The notes beneath the pieces were generated by a model. That model searched no databases, was not told where the DNA came from, and was given only the letters and a program-made list of their open reading frames with translations. The translations under genes and the position numbers were made by a program. From contig JAASSU010000005.1 in assembly GCA_021767705.1 (NCBI GenBank), forward strand, positions 1-38,064: 38,064 bases of DNA, given 5' to 3'. Within the stretch, counting starts at the first letter, position 1. Each line of letters opens with the position of its first letter. Below, piece after piece: positions 31,569 through 38,064 of the stretch. This stretch comes from Bacteroidota bacterium. Its GTDB lineage: Bacteria; Bacteroidota; Bacteroidia; Bacteroidales; JAIPAH01.

Positions 31569-32675
31569 ATGAAAAATATATTATTACTGGCAATTGCAAT
31601 TCTTGTTGTTCCGGTTTCGCTCTATGCACAAGGCTGCATGGGAGGCGGAGATGAAGGAGGTTCTAATGTAAAGGGATACATTCAGCCTCAGTTTGATTAT
31701 AATTTTAATGGTGAAGATGCCAGCGGAGCCAGCCTCAACACAAACACATTTAAGTTTAACAGGGCCCGAATTGGGGTTGTAGGAGAAATCCCTTACGATT
31801 TCAGCTACTATGTTTTCATCGAAACAAGCCCATTCAAAACCGGGGATCCATATTTGCTTGATGCCTTTATTACTTATAAACGCTGGGCTCCATACGCAAG
31901 TATTTCGATGGGTTCGTTTAAAGCCCCCATCAGTTTAGAGCTGAACACTGCGTGCCATAAGCTGCACACTATCAACCGTTCAAGAGTAGTAAGTGAACTC
32001 ACTGCTCCTGATCGTGAGATTGGTGCTATGGCGGTTGGAAGCACAGCAGACCTTGAGCTGTTTGGCCTCAAGCATAAGGACATAATCAGTTACAGCTTTG
32101 CTGTTCTGAACGGAACAGGACTCGGCGTAGAAGACAATAACACAGCCAAAGATTTTGCCGGCCGGCTTGTGCTGTCACCTACCGACTTTTTGAGTGTGGG
32201 CGGAAGCTTCCGCATGGGAAAACAACCCGCCCAAATCGATGGTGCCAAAGAAGATGAGCGCAACCGTTACGGTGCTGAACTTCAGATCGAAAAAGGTAAT
32301 TTCCTTATGCAGGCCGAATATCTGTATGGCGAAGACATTGGCTCTTACACTGTAGGTGGTGGTTGCGGGGGCACTCCCGAGCTTGTTCAAGGATCGGTAG
32401 AGAGAGACGGTTGGTTTGCACAGGCTATGTATATGACTTCATGGCGCCTGCAACCCGTTTACAAGATCGAATTCTTTGATCAGGATAAATCTGTTGATGA
32501 CAACGCCCAGATGACCCAGACGTTTGGTATCAATTATTTTTTCAATGATTGGACCCGTTTGCAAATAAACTATTTGTATAAAGCTGAAGAATCTGCATAT
32601 GCTGACAATTCAGGAAATGTTGTCGGTGAAATCGATAACGACTGTCTTCAAGTGCAGCTTCAGGTAGTATTTTAA
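31569..32675 (+). CDS. Outer-membrane porin-like protein (OprO/P-type beta barrel)
   Basis: A 368-residue exported beta-barrel protein. Signal peptide MKNILLLAIAILVVPVSLYA; the mature part begins QGCMGGGDEGGSNVKGYIQP. Alternating strands follow, such as FKFNRARIGVVGEIPYDFSY and YVFIETSPFKTGDPYLLDAF, typical of the phosphate-selective porin O/P superfamily, ending in an aromatic strand LQVQLQVVF with terminal Phe, as outer-membrane barrels do. The open frame starts at GTG 31542, but the signal peptide fixes ATG 31569. It lies between two rhodanese genes, so it may admit a sulfur anion (thiosulfate or tetrathionate, for instance); specificity cannot be read. Confidence 0.82.
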   Translation: MKNILLLAIAILVVPVSLYAQGCMGGGDEGGSNVKGYIQPQFDYNFNGEDASGASLNTNTFKFNRARIGVVGEIPYDFSYYVFIETSPFKTGDPYLLDAFITYKRWAPYASISMGSFKAPISLELNTACHKLHTINRSRVVSELTAPDREIGAMAVGSTADLELFGLKHKDIISYSFAVLNGTGLGVEDNNTAKDFAGRLVLSPTDFLSVGGSFRMGKQPAQIDGAKEDERNRYGAELQIEKGNFLMQAEYLYGEDIGSYTVGGGCGGTPELVQGSVERDGWFAQAMYMTSWRLQPVYKIEFFDQDKSVDDNAQMTQTFGINYFFNDWTRLQINYLYKAEESAYADNSGNVVGEIDNDCLQVQLQVVF

Positions 32676-32693
32676 TTAAAAAAGGAGTATCAA

Positions 32694-33545
32694 ATGAAAA
32701 AAGTAAAAAAGATAATCTCAACATTTATTCTTACTGCTATCCTGGCGGGCACAATCATGGCTCAGGATGTGACAGTAGAAGCAAGCGATTTTAAAAACGC
32801 ATCGAAAAATGCTATTGTAGTGGATGCTTATACCGCTTCAAATTATGCTAGGATGCACATTCAGGATGCCATCAATATTCCTCACAAAGAACTTTACAAA
32901 GAAGGGGAAATTGAAGGGTTGTTAAAAGATCCGGCAACTTTAGCAAAATACTTTGGTGAAAAAGGGCTTACCAATGATGCCAAAATCATTATTTACGATG
33001 ATGGTTCACAGAAGTATAACAGCCGTGTTTACTGGACGCTCAAATACATGGGGGCAAATAACGTACACCTGCTTCACAAAGATATGGACGACTGGCGCAA
33101 GGCACGAATCCGTCTTACACGAAGACCTGCCAGTTTAAAAGCAGCTACTTTTACTGCTGATGTGCAAGCCGGCATGATGGCGGATATGGCTGAAGCCATT
33201 GCTGCCAGCAACGGCAATGGTATTCTCGTTGATGCCCGCACAGCAGGAGAATTTGCAGGAAAGGAAAAAGACAGCAAAGGCCATATCAAAAATGCCGTAA
33301 ACATTAACTACGAGTTGTTTTTGGATGAAAGTGGCGCTTATAAATCAAAAGATGAAATTATGCAGGTAGCTTCATCAAAAGGCCTCTCACCCGAGAAGAA
33401 AATTATTGCGTATTGCACAAGTAGTATCAGAGCATCTGTAATTTACATTGCATTAGCAGAAATCGCCGGTTTCGAAAACGTAAAAGTATACGATGGTGCA
33501 TACAATGAAATAGTGGCTAAAAAGCCTGAAATGATTGTAAAATAA
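32694..33545 (+). CDS. Exported tandem-rhodanese sulfurtransferase
   Basis: A 283-residue protein with signal peptide (MKKVKKIISTFILTAILAGT IMAQ, cut after Gln24) and no lipobox, so periplasmic. Domain 1 (about 28-145) has Asp at the catalytic position (IIIYDDGSQKYNSRVYW) and is inactive. Domain 2 (about 165-283) has the active loop IIAYCTSSIRAS with Cys241. This is the thiosulfate/mercaptopyruvate sulfurtransferase arrangement. It starts 18 bp after the porin stop with a strong AAAGGAG site, so the two are cotranscribed. A terminator follows at 33576. Confidence 0.9.
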   Translation: MKKVKKIISTFILTAILAGTIMAQDVTVEASDFKNASKNAIVVDAYTASNYARMHIQDAINIPHKELYKEGEIEGLLKDPATLAKYFGEKGLTNDAKIIIYDDGSQKYNSRVYWTLKYMGANNVHLLHKDMDDWRKARIRLTRRPASLKAATFTADVQAGMMADMAEAIAASNGNGILVDARTAGEFAGKEKDSKGHIKNAVNINYELFLDESGAYKSKDEIMQVASSKGLSPEKKIIAYCTSSIRASVIYIALAEIAGFENVKVYDGAYNEIVAKKPEMIVK

Positions 33546-33575
33546 TCTCATAGTGGTTTTTATAATATCTTTAAG

Positions 33576-33603
33576 AGACCAGGTCAGCAGGCCTGGTCTT
33601 TTT
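33576..33603 (+). terminator. Rho-independent terminator after the tandem rhodanese
   Basis: AGACCAGG / CCTGGTCT with an 8-base loop, followed by TTTTT. Confidence 0.8.
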
Positions 33604-33791
33604 CTGTGCTATAGCTCCGGCCATTTAAAGCTAACCTTCTGAAAAAAATCTTCATTAAATTCTGAACCCTTGTCTGTAACCTCACCCTAAAAATCATTGA
33701 CGGCAAAGACCTATAGCAATCCCTGCTATCCTAATCCGAGGTCCTCTTTAAGTCTCCAAATCCAGCCGAAGTGATAGCTTGTTGTTCATCA

Positions 33792-33943
33792 ATGAGTCCA
33801 GTTTAAAAACTTTTCAAAGTGCTGATTTTTATCATTTTTACCCCTAACCCGCCTCAGGCGGGGGATTGCTAAAAATCAGCACTTTGAAAAAAGTCCCCTT
33901 TAAGGGGATTTAGGGGTCTTTAGGGTTTTTAGACTGGACTCAT
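33792..33943. repeat. 152-bp nested inverted repeat (MITE-like)
   Basis: Outer arms: ATGAGTCCAGTTTAAAAAC (33792-33810) against the complement of 33925-33943, 18 of 19 matching. Immediately inside are perfect 20-bp inner arms, TTTTCAAAGTGCTGATTTTT (33811-33830) and its complement at 33871-33890. The centre holds CCCGCCTCAGGCGGG (33848-33862), and the right half holds a further hairpin CCCCTTTAAGGGG (33895-33907). No open reading frame. Either a miniature inverted-repeat element or a structured RNA gene. Confidence 0.75.
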
Positions 33944-34006
33944 CAATCAAAAGAGCCTGCTTAGCGCCTGTCCATACAGAAAAGAAAAAATGAAAGGAAG
34001 ACCTGA

Positions 34007-34043
34007 AATAAAAAAACCGGCTGATGCAAGAACATCAACCGGT
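34007..34043 (-). terminator. Terminator of the cytochrome operon
   Basis: On the minus strand: ACCGGTTGATG / CATCAGCCGGT with a 6-base loop, followed by seven T. It lies about 25 bp past the rhodanese stop at 34068. Confidence 0.8.
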
Positions 34044-34067
34044 CTGAATCAATAAAAAAACATCTCT

Positions 34068-34589
34068 TTAACATCCGCCAACTTCCTCGTGGCTTCCTCC
34101 ACTCATTTTATCCAACTGAGCTTCGTAGAGGGTTGGGTTTTGGTTTTCCCATTCCATCCATCCGCCGGGTAAAAACCTGACATTGGTATAACCAAGCTTC
34201 CGAAGTTTATCGGCGGCCAAAACAGATCGATTTCCTTTTTTGCAGTAGACAACAATTTCATCGTCTTTTTTCGGTGTGTAAAGGAAATTGCTCTCCCAGA
34301 ATTCGTCGCTGTCCATTTTGAAGATAAGCACACCATTCGGAATATTTACCGCTGACGGGATATATGCAGGGTAATATTCCATGGGCTCACGCACATCAAC
34401 CAGGTAGAATTCATCGTAACGCTCAATCTTAGCTTTAAGCGTATCCATCGTAATAGGCTTTACATTCTGGCGGGCTTTTGCTACCCACTCATCAGAGGAT
34501 TTATACACCTCTTTTTCGGTTTCGCAAGCAGTAAAAGAAAATGCTGCTGCCACCACCATCAATACTGCTACAATTATTACTTTTTTCAT
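34068..34589 (-). CDS. Single-domain rhodanese lipoprotein of the cytochrome operon
   Basis: A 173-residue lipoprotein (lipobox FTAC, Cys22) with one rhodanese domain: FYLVDVREPMEYYPAYIPSA and active loop VVYCKKGNRSV with Cys116, whose two Lys and Arg are suited to binding an anion or persulfide. It ends in SGGSHEEVGGC, so the very last residue is a cysteine on a flexible tail, which could act as a sulfur relay or metal ligand. It is the third gene of the operon, 13 bp after the cytochrome b gene, followed by a terminator. Confidence 0.9.
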   Translation of the reverse strand: MKKVIIVAVLMVVAAAFSFTACETEKEVYKSSDEWVAKARQNVKPITMDTLKAKIERYDEFYLVDVREPMEYYPAYIPSAVNIPNGVLIFKMDSDEFWESNFLYTPKKDDEIVVYCKKGNRSVLAADKLRKLGYTNVRFLPGGWMEWENQNPTLYEAQLDKMSGGSHEEVGGC

Positions 34590-34602
34590 CTCTTATTTTG
34601 TT

Positions 34603-35262
34603 TTATGATTTAACGTTTACAAGTCTTCTTTTATCTTCTTCAAGCTCTTTTTCAATCTCTTTAAGTTCCTCTTCATCAATCTCTTCCCATCCGGTAATCA
34701 TTGCCTTCAAGTTTGATGTGGCCGTTTTTCCGGTTGTTATCAGGTAAAGATGTACGATGAGGAAAGCCAGGAAAAGGAATGCACCAAGCGTGTGCAGAAC
34801 AGCTAATAGTTCGAGCGAACCAATCTTCAGCACGAAAAAGCTGTTTTGATACAGGAAATATAAAATTCCGGTAATCATAACCAACGGCATCATCACCAGC
34901 TTCAGCAGCAGATAAACAACCCCCTGAACCGGGTTGAACTTCTTGTGCAGCGTTTTTTGAACAGGGTGGTTTGATCCAATAAAAATCCCTCTGAGGTAAA
35001 ACTCCACCTGCTTACCGAAATTCTTGGTTTTGGGTAAATATTGCTTCCACTCGCCAGTGACCATGTCCCAGAAAATGGTGAAAATAATCAACACAATAAA
35101 CGCAATGGCCGAGATATCATGTATTTGCATAGCCTCTTTATATCCGAAAAGGTTGTACATGTTGTGAATTTCAAAACCCGTCAAAAGGAGGAGAATGATT
35201 AATCCGGACTGTGTCCAGTGCCAAAAACGCTCATAACCCTTATATAAATATACTTTTTTCAT
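34603..35262 (-). CDS. Four-helix cytochrome b (b561 / thiosulfate-reductase type)
   Basis: A 219-residue inner-membrane diheme cytochrome b of the cytochrome b561/Ni-Fe hydrogenase or formate dehydrogenase gamma type. Four transmembrane helices with candidate heme ligands: His15 (ERFWHWTQS), His28 (FEIHNMY), His48 (MQIHDIS), His about 164 (AVLHTLGAF) and His about 177 (LIVHLYLI). An acidic, charged C-terminal tail (EEIDEEELKEIEKELEED) lies in the cytoplasm. It starts 3 bp after the octaheme cytochrome stop, so it is almost surely the quinol (or quinone) exchange partner of that cytochrome. Confidence 0.88.
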   Translation of the reverse strand: MKKVYLYKGYERFWHWTQSGLIILLLLTGFEIHNMYNLFGYKEAMQIHDISAIAFIVLIIFTIFWDMVTGEWKQYLPKTKNFGKQVEFYLRGIFIGSNHPVQKTLHKKFNPVQGVVYLLLKLVMMPLVMITGILYFLYQNSFFVLKIGSLELLAVLHTLGAFLFLAFLIVHLYLITTGKTATSNLKAMITGWEEIDEEELKEIEKELEEDKRRLVNVKS

Positions 35263-35265
35263 TGT

Positions 35266-36852
35266 TTACGATTTTTTTGATTTATAGAAAATTCTTGTCA
35301 ATGCATGACCGAAAACACCCAGGAGTGAAAGGATAACTATTGCATATCCGAAATATTCAACGCTGGCATTGCGGTCGCGCCCCGGCAGATAAAACCCGTT
35401 AAGGTTGGCTAACCGGCCCTCTTCGCTGTCGGTATGGCAATCTTTGCACGAAAGTGCCTTTTCAGCCGGCGAAACCTGGTGGTTAAGCAACCAGTACATC
35501 TCTGTTTCAATGAAACCCCATTCACCACTGTATTCCATACCAATATACTCCATTCCTTTTTTAGCTGCTGCGTCCCAGTTATAGTCTTTCCAGTATGCAC
35601 CGTTGCCTTCTACCTCATCCCACAGTTTGGGCTGGATTAAAGTATTGTAAACCTTATCATACGGCTGTTTGCCGCGGTGAACTTTTACCGGCCATATCTT
35701 TCCATCATCAGGACCACCATGGAGTGTATTAATCTGAACCGGAGCGTTATTGGGATCGATAGTGTCTGTTACCATTGTGCGGCTGGCCTTTCCGTTGAAC
35801 CAGCAATATTCCGGTTTTACATTGGAACGGTAAACGAATGTCCCTTTGTGAGAGTAATATTTGTGACCACCATAGGCGTCGGGTTCTATCAGGCGCTCGC
35901 CATCAGGCCCCAGCCTCCCGGTCGTGGACCAGTCCCAATACATCTTGGTGGGGTTCGCTTTTGCGTAAATAGGTATATGACAAGTCTGGCAGGCAATTTT
36001 TTCCTGGTGATTATTCAACACATTTTCCTTGTGAGGCTTTTCGGTATGACATTGAACACATCCAATACGATCAATATTTTTGGAAGACAAGCTGTAAGCC
36101 TGGCCAGGAATATTATGGTTTTCTGTTTTATGACACTCAATGCAGTCCATATTTTCACCTTCGGTGGTCATATGCACATCCACTTCACGAGAGCAGTCAT
36201 TCATGGCTTTGTCCAGATCGCCGTGCTTCACGTTGTTTCCGCCACCACCCCAATAGTGGCAAACCCCGCAGTTTCTTCTTAATGGCGGCCCTACATTCTG
36301 CGCCACATAGCTCAAGTCGACCGTCTCTTTAGGATATCCTGCAGCACCTTTAGCCTTCTCATAAGTTCCGGTTTGGTCATGGCATACCAGGCAGTCAATA
36401 TTATTCGGATCGGTAAAATCATACGTCTTATCTTCCCATCCATATCCGGCGTGGCAACGCGTACAGGTCTTTTCACTACCGGCTATACCTATACAAAAGT
36501 TGTTTATCGCGTTGCGCTTGCCAAATTCAAAATCGCCTCTCTCTTCATTGTGTTGCTTACGCGACCACTGAAAGTGAGAGGATTCAAGGATTTCCTTATG
36601 ACGTCCATTATGGCAGGTAAGGCAAGTGGCCGTTAATTTGTGTGGGTCCTCAAAATCCTGTTGCAAAACTTCAAACTGCGAGTGATCTACAATTTTTTTA
36701 TCTGTGCGATTCTCTTTCATCACATAGTTCTGAAGCTTCATAGGCTTCTCCGCCTGCTCCTTGCCGTCCTCCTTCTGCTGACCACTCAACAACGAAGGAA
36801 TCAGAAGTCCGGCTATCATGATGAGGCTTATTTTTTCAATAAAATTTCTCAT
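35266..36852 (-). CDS. Octaheme c-type cytochrome, tetrathionate reductase (OTR) family
   Basis: A 528-residue exported multiheme cytochrome. Signal peptide MRNFIEKISLIMIAGLLIPS. Eight CxxCH motifs are visible: CLTCH, CTRCH, CLVCH, CGVCH, CIECH, CVQCH, CQTCH, CKDCH. The blocks NNFCIGIAGSEKTCTRCHAG and DCLVCHDQTGTYEK are characteristic of the Shewanella octaheme tetrathionate reductase family. The C-terminus has one transmembrane helix (YAIVILSLLGVFGHAL) and a basic tail, so it is anchored to the inner membrane with hemes in the periplasm. OTR also reduces nitrite and hydroxylamine in vitro, so the substrate is not settled by family. The frame is open 75 codons upstream, but the signal peptide sets ATG 36852. 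First gene of the operon with cytochrome b and rhodanese. Confidence 0.92.
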   Translation of the reverse strand: MRNFIEKISLIMIAGLLIPSLLSGQQKEDGKEQAEKPMKLQNYVMKENRTDKKIVDHSQFEVLQQDFEDPHKLTATCLTCHNGRHKEILESSHFQWSRKQHNEERGDFEFGKRNAINNFCIGIAGSEKTCTRCHAGYGWEDKTYDFTDPNNIDCLVCHDQTGTYEKAKGAAGYPKETVDLSYVAQNVGPPLRRNCGVCHYWGGGGNNVKHGDLDKAMNDCSREVDVHMTTEGENMDCIECHKTENHNIPGQAYSLSSKNIDRIGCVQCHTEKPHKENVLNNHQEKIACQTCHIPIYAKANPTKMYWDWSTTGRLGPDGERLIEPDAYGGHKYYSHKGTFVYRSNVKPEYCWFNGKASRTMVTDTIDPNNAPVQINTLHGGPDDGKIWPVKVHRGKQPYDKVYNTLIQPKLWDEVEGNGAYWKDYNWDAAAKKGMEYIGMEYSGEWGFIETEMYWLLNHQVSPAEKALSCKDCHTDSEEGRLANLNGFYLPGRDRNASVEYFGYAIVILSLLGVFGHALTRIFYKSKKS

Positions 36853-36888
36853 GTTAGTATTGGTTAAAATGTTTTGTTTTTCCAATAA

Positions 36889-36896
36889 CAAAAGTA
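36889..36896 (-). promoter_or_regulatory. -7 box of the octaheme cytochrome operon
   Basis: TACTTTTG on the minus strand, 36 bp before ATG 36852. No TTG element at the usual distance upstream, as at the rhodanese promoter. Confidence 0.55.
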
Positions 36897-36951
36897 TTTC
36901 AAAACCTAAGTGGATTGTTGTCAGGAACATTGGCATTCGGCTTATAATAAC

Positions 36952-36965
36952 CTGATCTACATCAA
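36952..36965 (-). promoter_or_regulatory. FNR-type operator of the octaheme cytochrome operon
   Basis: TTGAT-GTAG-ATCAG when read in the direction of the operon. Centre 36958.5, exactly 66 bp from the -7 box centre (36892.5). Same half-sites, orientation and distance as box 2 at 30347-30360. Confidence 0.65.
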
Positions 36966-37021
36966 TGTTTTTTATGCCGCCGATCGATTGATACAAAAAC
37001 CACAATCCTATTGAATATAAT

Positions 37022-37051
37022 TTGAAATAGATATAAATAGTTGTATATTTG
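37022..37051 (+). promoter_or_regulatory. Promoter of the 246-residue hypothetical gene
   Basis: TTG at 37022-37024, 19 bp, then TATATTTG at 37044-37051: one of the best consensus matches in the window. It needs no activator in principle. Confidence 0.65.
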
Positions 37052-37075
37052 AATCTGAAACTAAAAACGAATCTC

Positions 37076-37816
37076 ATGGAAAAAAAATGCGAATACGGAT
37101 CAATTGGCTACATCGTAAAAAAAGAAAGCCTTTCCACTTACCAATCAGAAATAGCTTTAAAACAGCTCGTTCTTGAAGATATGCACCCTTATCCCGGCTA
37201 CTATGAATTCTTCAATATCCCACGAAATGAAATAGAATTGGTTCCCAGAAACCTGTTTGCGGTGTTGAGTAGCTTTAAGCATATCTGCGAGGATGACATT
37301 ATCCGGATAACTCAACATGTTAAGCAACGGGTACCGGATCTGGAATTTGACGCGGTGCTGGGACACATCACCCTGTTCAATCAGATCAAGACTGTCATCA
37401 GGATAAAAACAGCAGACTTGTCGCGTGTGGGCGAAATTCTGGAAGCCTATGAAGCTGAGGGTGTAAGCTTCGATAAGCATCGGGAAATAAAGGAGTTTAA
37501 AACCATCATCCGCATTCGTAAGTTTTTGGAAATGGAAGAGATGGAAACGGATATCTACAAAGATCTGGAACAGGAAAATGCTTACTATATCAAGCTTCCG
37601 CAAGAAGTGCCCTGGGACCAGTTTGAGGAAATCACCAAAGTCATCAAAACCAATTTTGAATACAAATCTTTTGATGCGGCAGTGGGGCTTATCTACATCA
37701 AGCAGGGCATTGTTGACTTGCTGAGAATATTTGATATAGATGCGGATATTGAAAAACTCAGAATACTGAAAGACCGCTATGAGCGGGAAATAGCCCAGTT
37801 TGAACCGCAGTATTAA
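37076..37816 (+). CDS. Hypothetical protein with internal duplication, divergent from the cytochrome operon
   Basis: A 246-residue soluble, acidic protein that I do not recognise; no signal peptide, no membrane segment. It contains a repeated alpha/beta unit: residues about 74-127 (FDAVLGHITLFNQIKTVIRI in the core) and about 184-236 (FDAAVGLIYIKQGIVDLLRI in the core). Each is preceded by a YY-x-I/F-x-x-P segment (YYEFFNIP at 42-49, YYIKLPQEVP at 170-179). A small-ligand or regulatory ferredoxin-like (ACT-like) fold is conceivable. The frame opens at 37049, but that codon lies at the promoter -7 box, so ATG 37076 is the start. It is divergent from the octaheme cytochrome operon, with one FNR-type box between them. 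Confidence 0.8.
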   Translation: MEKKCEYGSIGYIVKKESLSTYQSEIALKQLVLEDMHPYPGYYEFFNIPRNEIELVPRNLFAVLSSFKHICEDDIIRITQHVKQRVPDLEFDAVLGHITLFNQIKTVIRIKTADLSRVGEILEAYEAEGVSFDKHREIKEFKTIIRIRKFLEMEEMETDIYKDLEQENAYYIKLPQEVPWDQFEEITKVIKTNFEYKSFDAAVGLIYIKQGIVDLLRIFDIDADIEKLRILKDRYEREIAQFEPQY

Positions 37817-37841
37817 CAATCTGTTTCTTTCATGATTGAAC

Positions 37842-37867
37842 AAAGCACTCGTTTGAGTGCTTTTTTT
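37842..37867 (+). terminator. Rho-independent terminator
   Basis: AAAGCACTC-GTTT-GAGTGCTTT followed by a T-run; 25 bp after the stop of the duplicated-domain gene. Confidence 0.85.
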
Positions 37868-37892
37868 GTGGAACCTACAAAAGCAATGAACC

Positions 37893-38064
37893 GTGACTAA
37901 AGACCAGTTTAAGCAACTCACACTTATCGAACAAGCTCAGTATGCGCTTGAGCATGGTGATGAGATTCTTGAACGCATATATATTTATTATGCCATCAAG
38001 CTCTATTCGGTCAATGATTTTTTCGTAGAATTGTGGTATCATCAAACAGGAAACCACATCGGGA
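37893..38064 (+). CDS. Hypothetical protein, 3' end outside the window
   Basis: A frame open from GTG 37893 to the window edge (57 codons visible): VTKDQFKQLTLIEQAQYALE, then HGDEILERIYIYYAIKLYSV, then NDFFVELWYHQTGNHIG. It resembles small Bacteroidota hypothetical proteins with the pattern LY-x-V/L-x-x-FFVEVWY; no function is known to me. The start codon is uncertain. Confidence 0.6.
   Translation, partial: MTKDQFKQLTLIEQAQYALEHGDEILERIYIYYAIKLYSVNDFFVELWYHQTGNHIG

Larger units (their letters stand above)
33546..34067. other. Intergenic region with nested palindrome, no gene
   Basis: No coding sequence is supported. It contains the plus-strand terminator (33576-33603), about 190 bp with nothing recognised, a 152-bp nested inverted-repeat structure (33792-33943), and the terminator of the opposing cytochrome operon (34007-34043). 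Confidence 0.65.

Noticed and set aside
33605..33790. Small gene between the tandem rhodanese terminator and the nested palindrome
   Set aside because: No frame with a start codon, promoter or recognisable protein pattern could be supported.
35266..36852. Hydroxylamine oxidoreductase or octaheme nitrite reductase (ONR)
   Set aside because: There is no CxxCK heme motif as in NrfA/ONR and no tyrosine cross-link signature as in HAO; the blocks around hemes 2 and 3 match the OTR family. Activity on nitrogen compounds is still possible.

Overview
The window comes from a Bacteroidota chromosome. The evidence is internal: repeated TAnnTTTG -7 promoter boxes (some with a TTG element 19-20 bp upstream), two proteins with type IX secretion (T9SS) C-terminal sorting domains, DUF4296-type and YwqK/MORN-type lipoproteins, and a family-typical gene set. 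The order cannot be fixed by reading alone; a free-living, facultatively or strictly anaerobic member is plausible given the octaheme cytochrome module.

Layout. 1-1.6 kb: a REP-associated tyrosine transposase (RAYT) surrounded by copies of at least two palindromic repeat families. 1.6-12.5 kb: housekeeping genes (aspartate kinase, fructose-1,6-bisphosphatase, Mfd, a secreted endonuclease I, a DPM1-like glycosyltransferase, dihydroorotase, a MORN-repeat lipoprotein). 12.5-15.1 kb: the minus-strand cluster era-der-hslR. 15.2-15.4 kb: a tRNA-fMet pseudogene disrupted by two palindromes, then an intact initiator tRNA-fMet. 15.39-20.34 kb: a 4.9-kb AT-rich integrative element bounded by exact 51-bp direct repeats (tRNA 3' end plus its terminator). 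It carries a tyrosine integrase, an excisionase-like HTH protein, a filamentous-phage G2P-like replication protein and three unknown genes. 20.36-29.5 kb: a truncated GIY-YIG gene, deoC, a thioredoxin-like T9SS cargo gene broken by a frameshift, lipoproteins, recQ, kdsD-lptB, a serine hydrolase and pssA.

29.5-37.8 kb is the most interesting part. A Crp/Fnr-family regulator is divergent from a cluster made of a double-rhodanese lipoprotein, a porin and a tandem rhodanese. Further on, a minus-strand operon encodes an octaheme tetrathionate-reductase-family cytochrome c, a four-helix cytochrome b and a rhodanese lipoprotein. Both units have a TTGAT-N4-ATCAG box in the same orientation, centred exactly 66 bp from the centre of a -7 box that lacks a -33 element. 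A second box lies close to the regulator's own -7 box. I infer one regulon in which the regulator controls a cell-envelope sulfur (or related N/S oxyanion) electron-transfer and sulfane-sulfur handling pathway. An uncharacterised gene with an internal duplication is divergent from the cytochrome operon across the same box.
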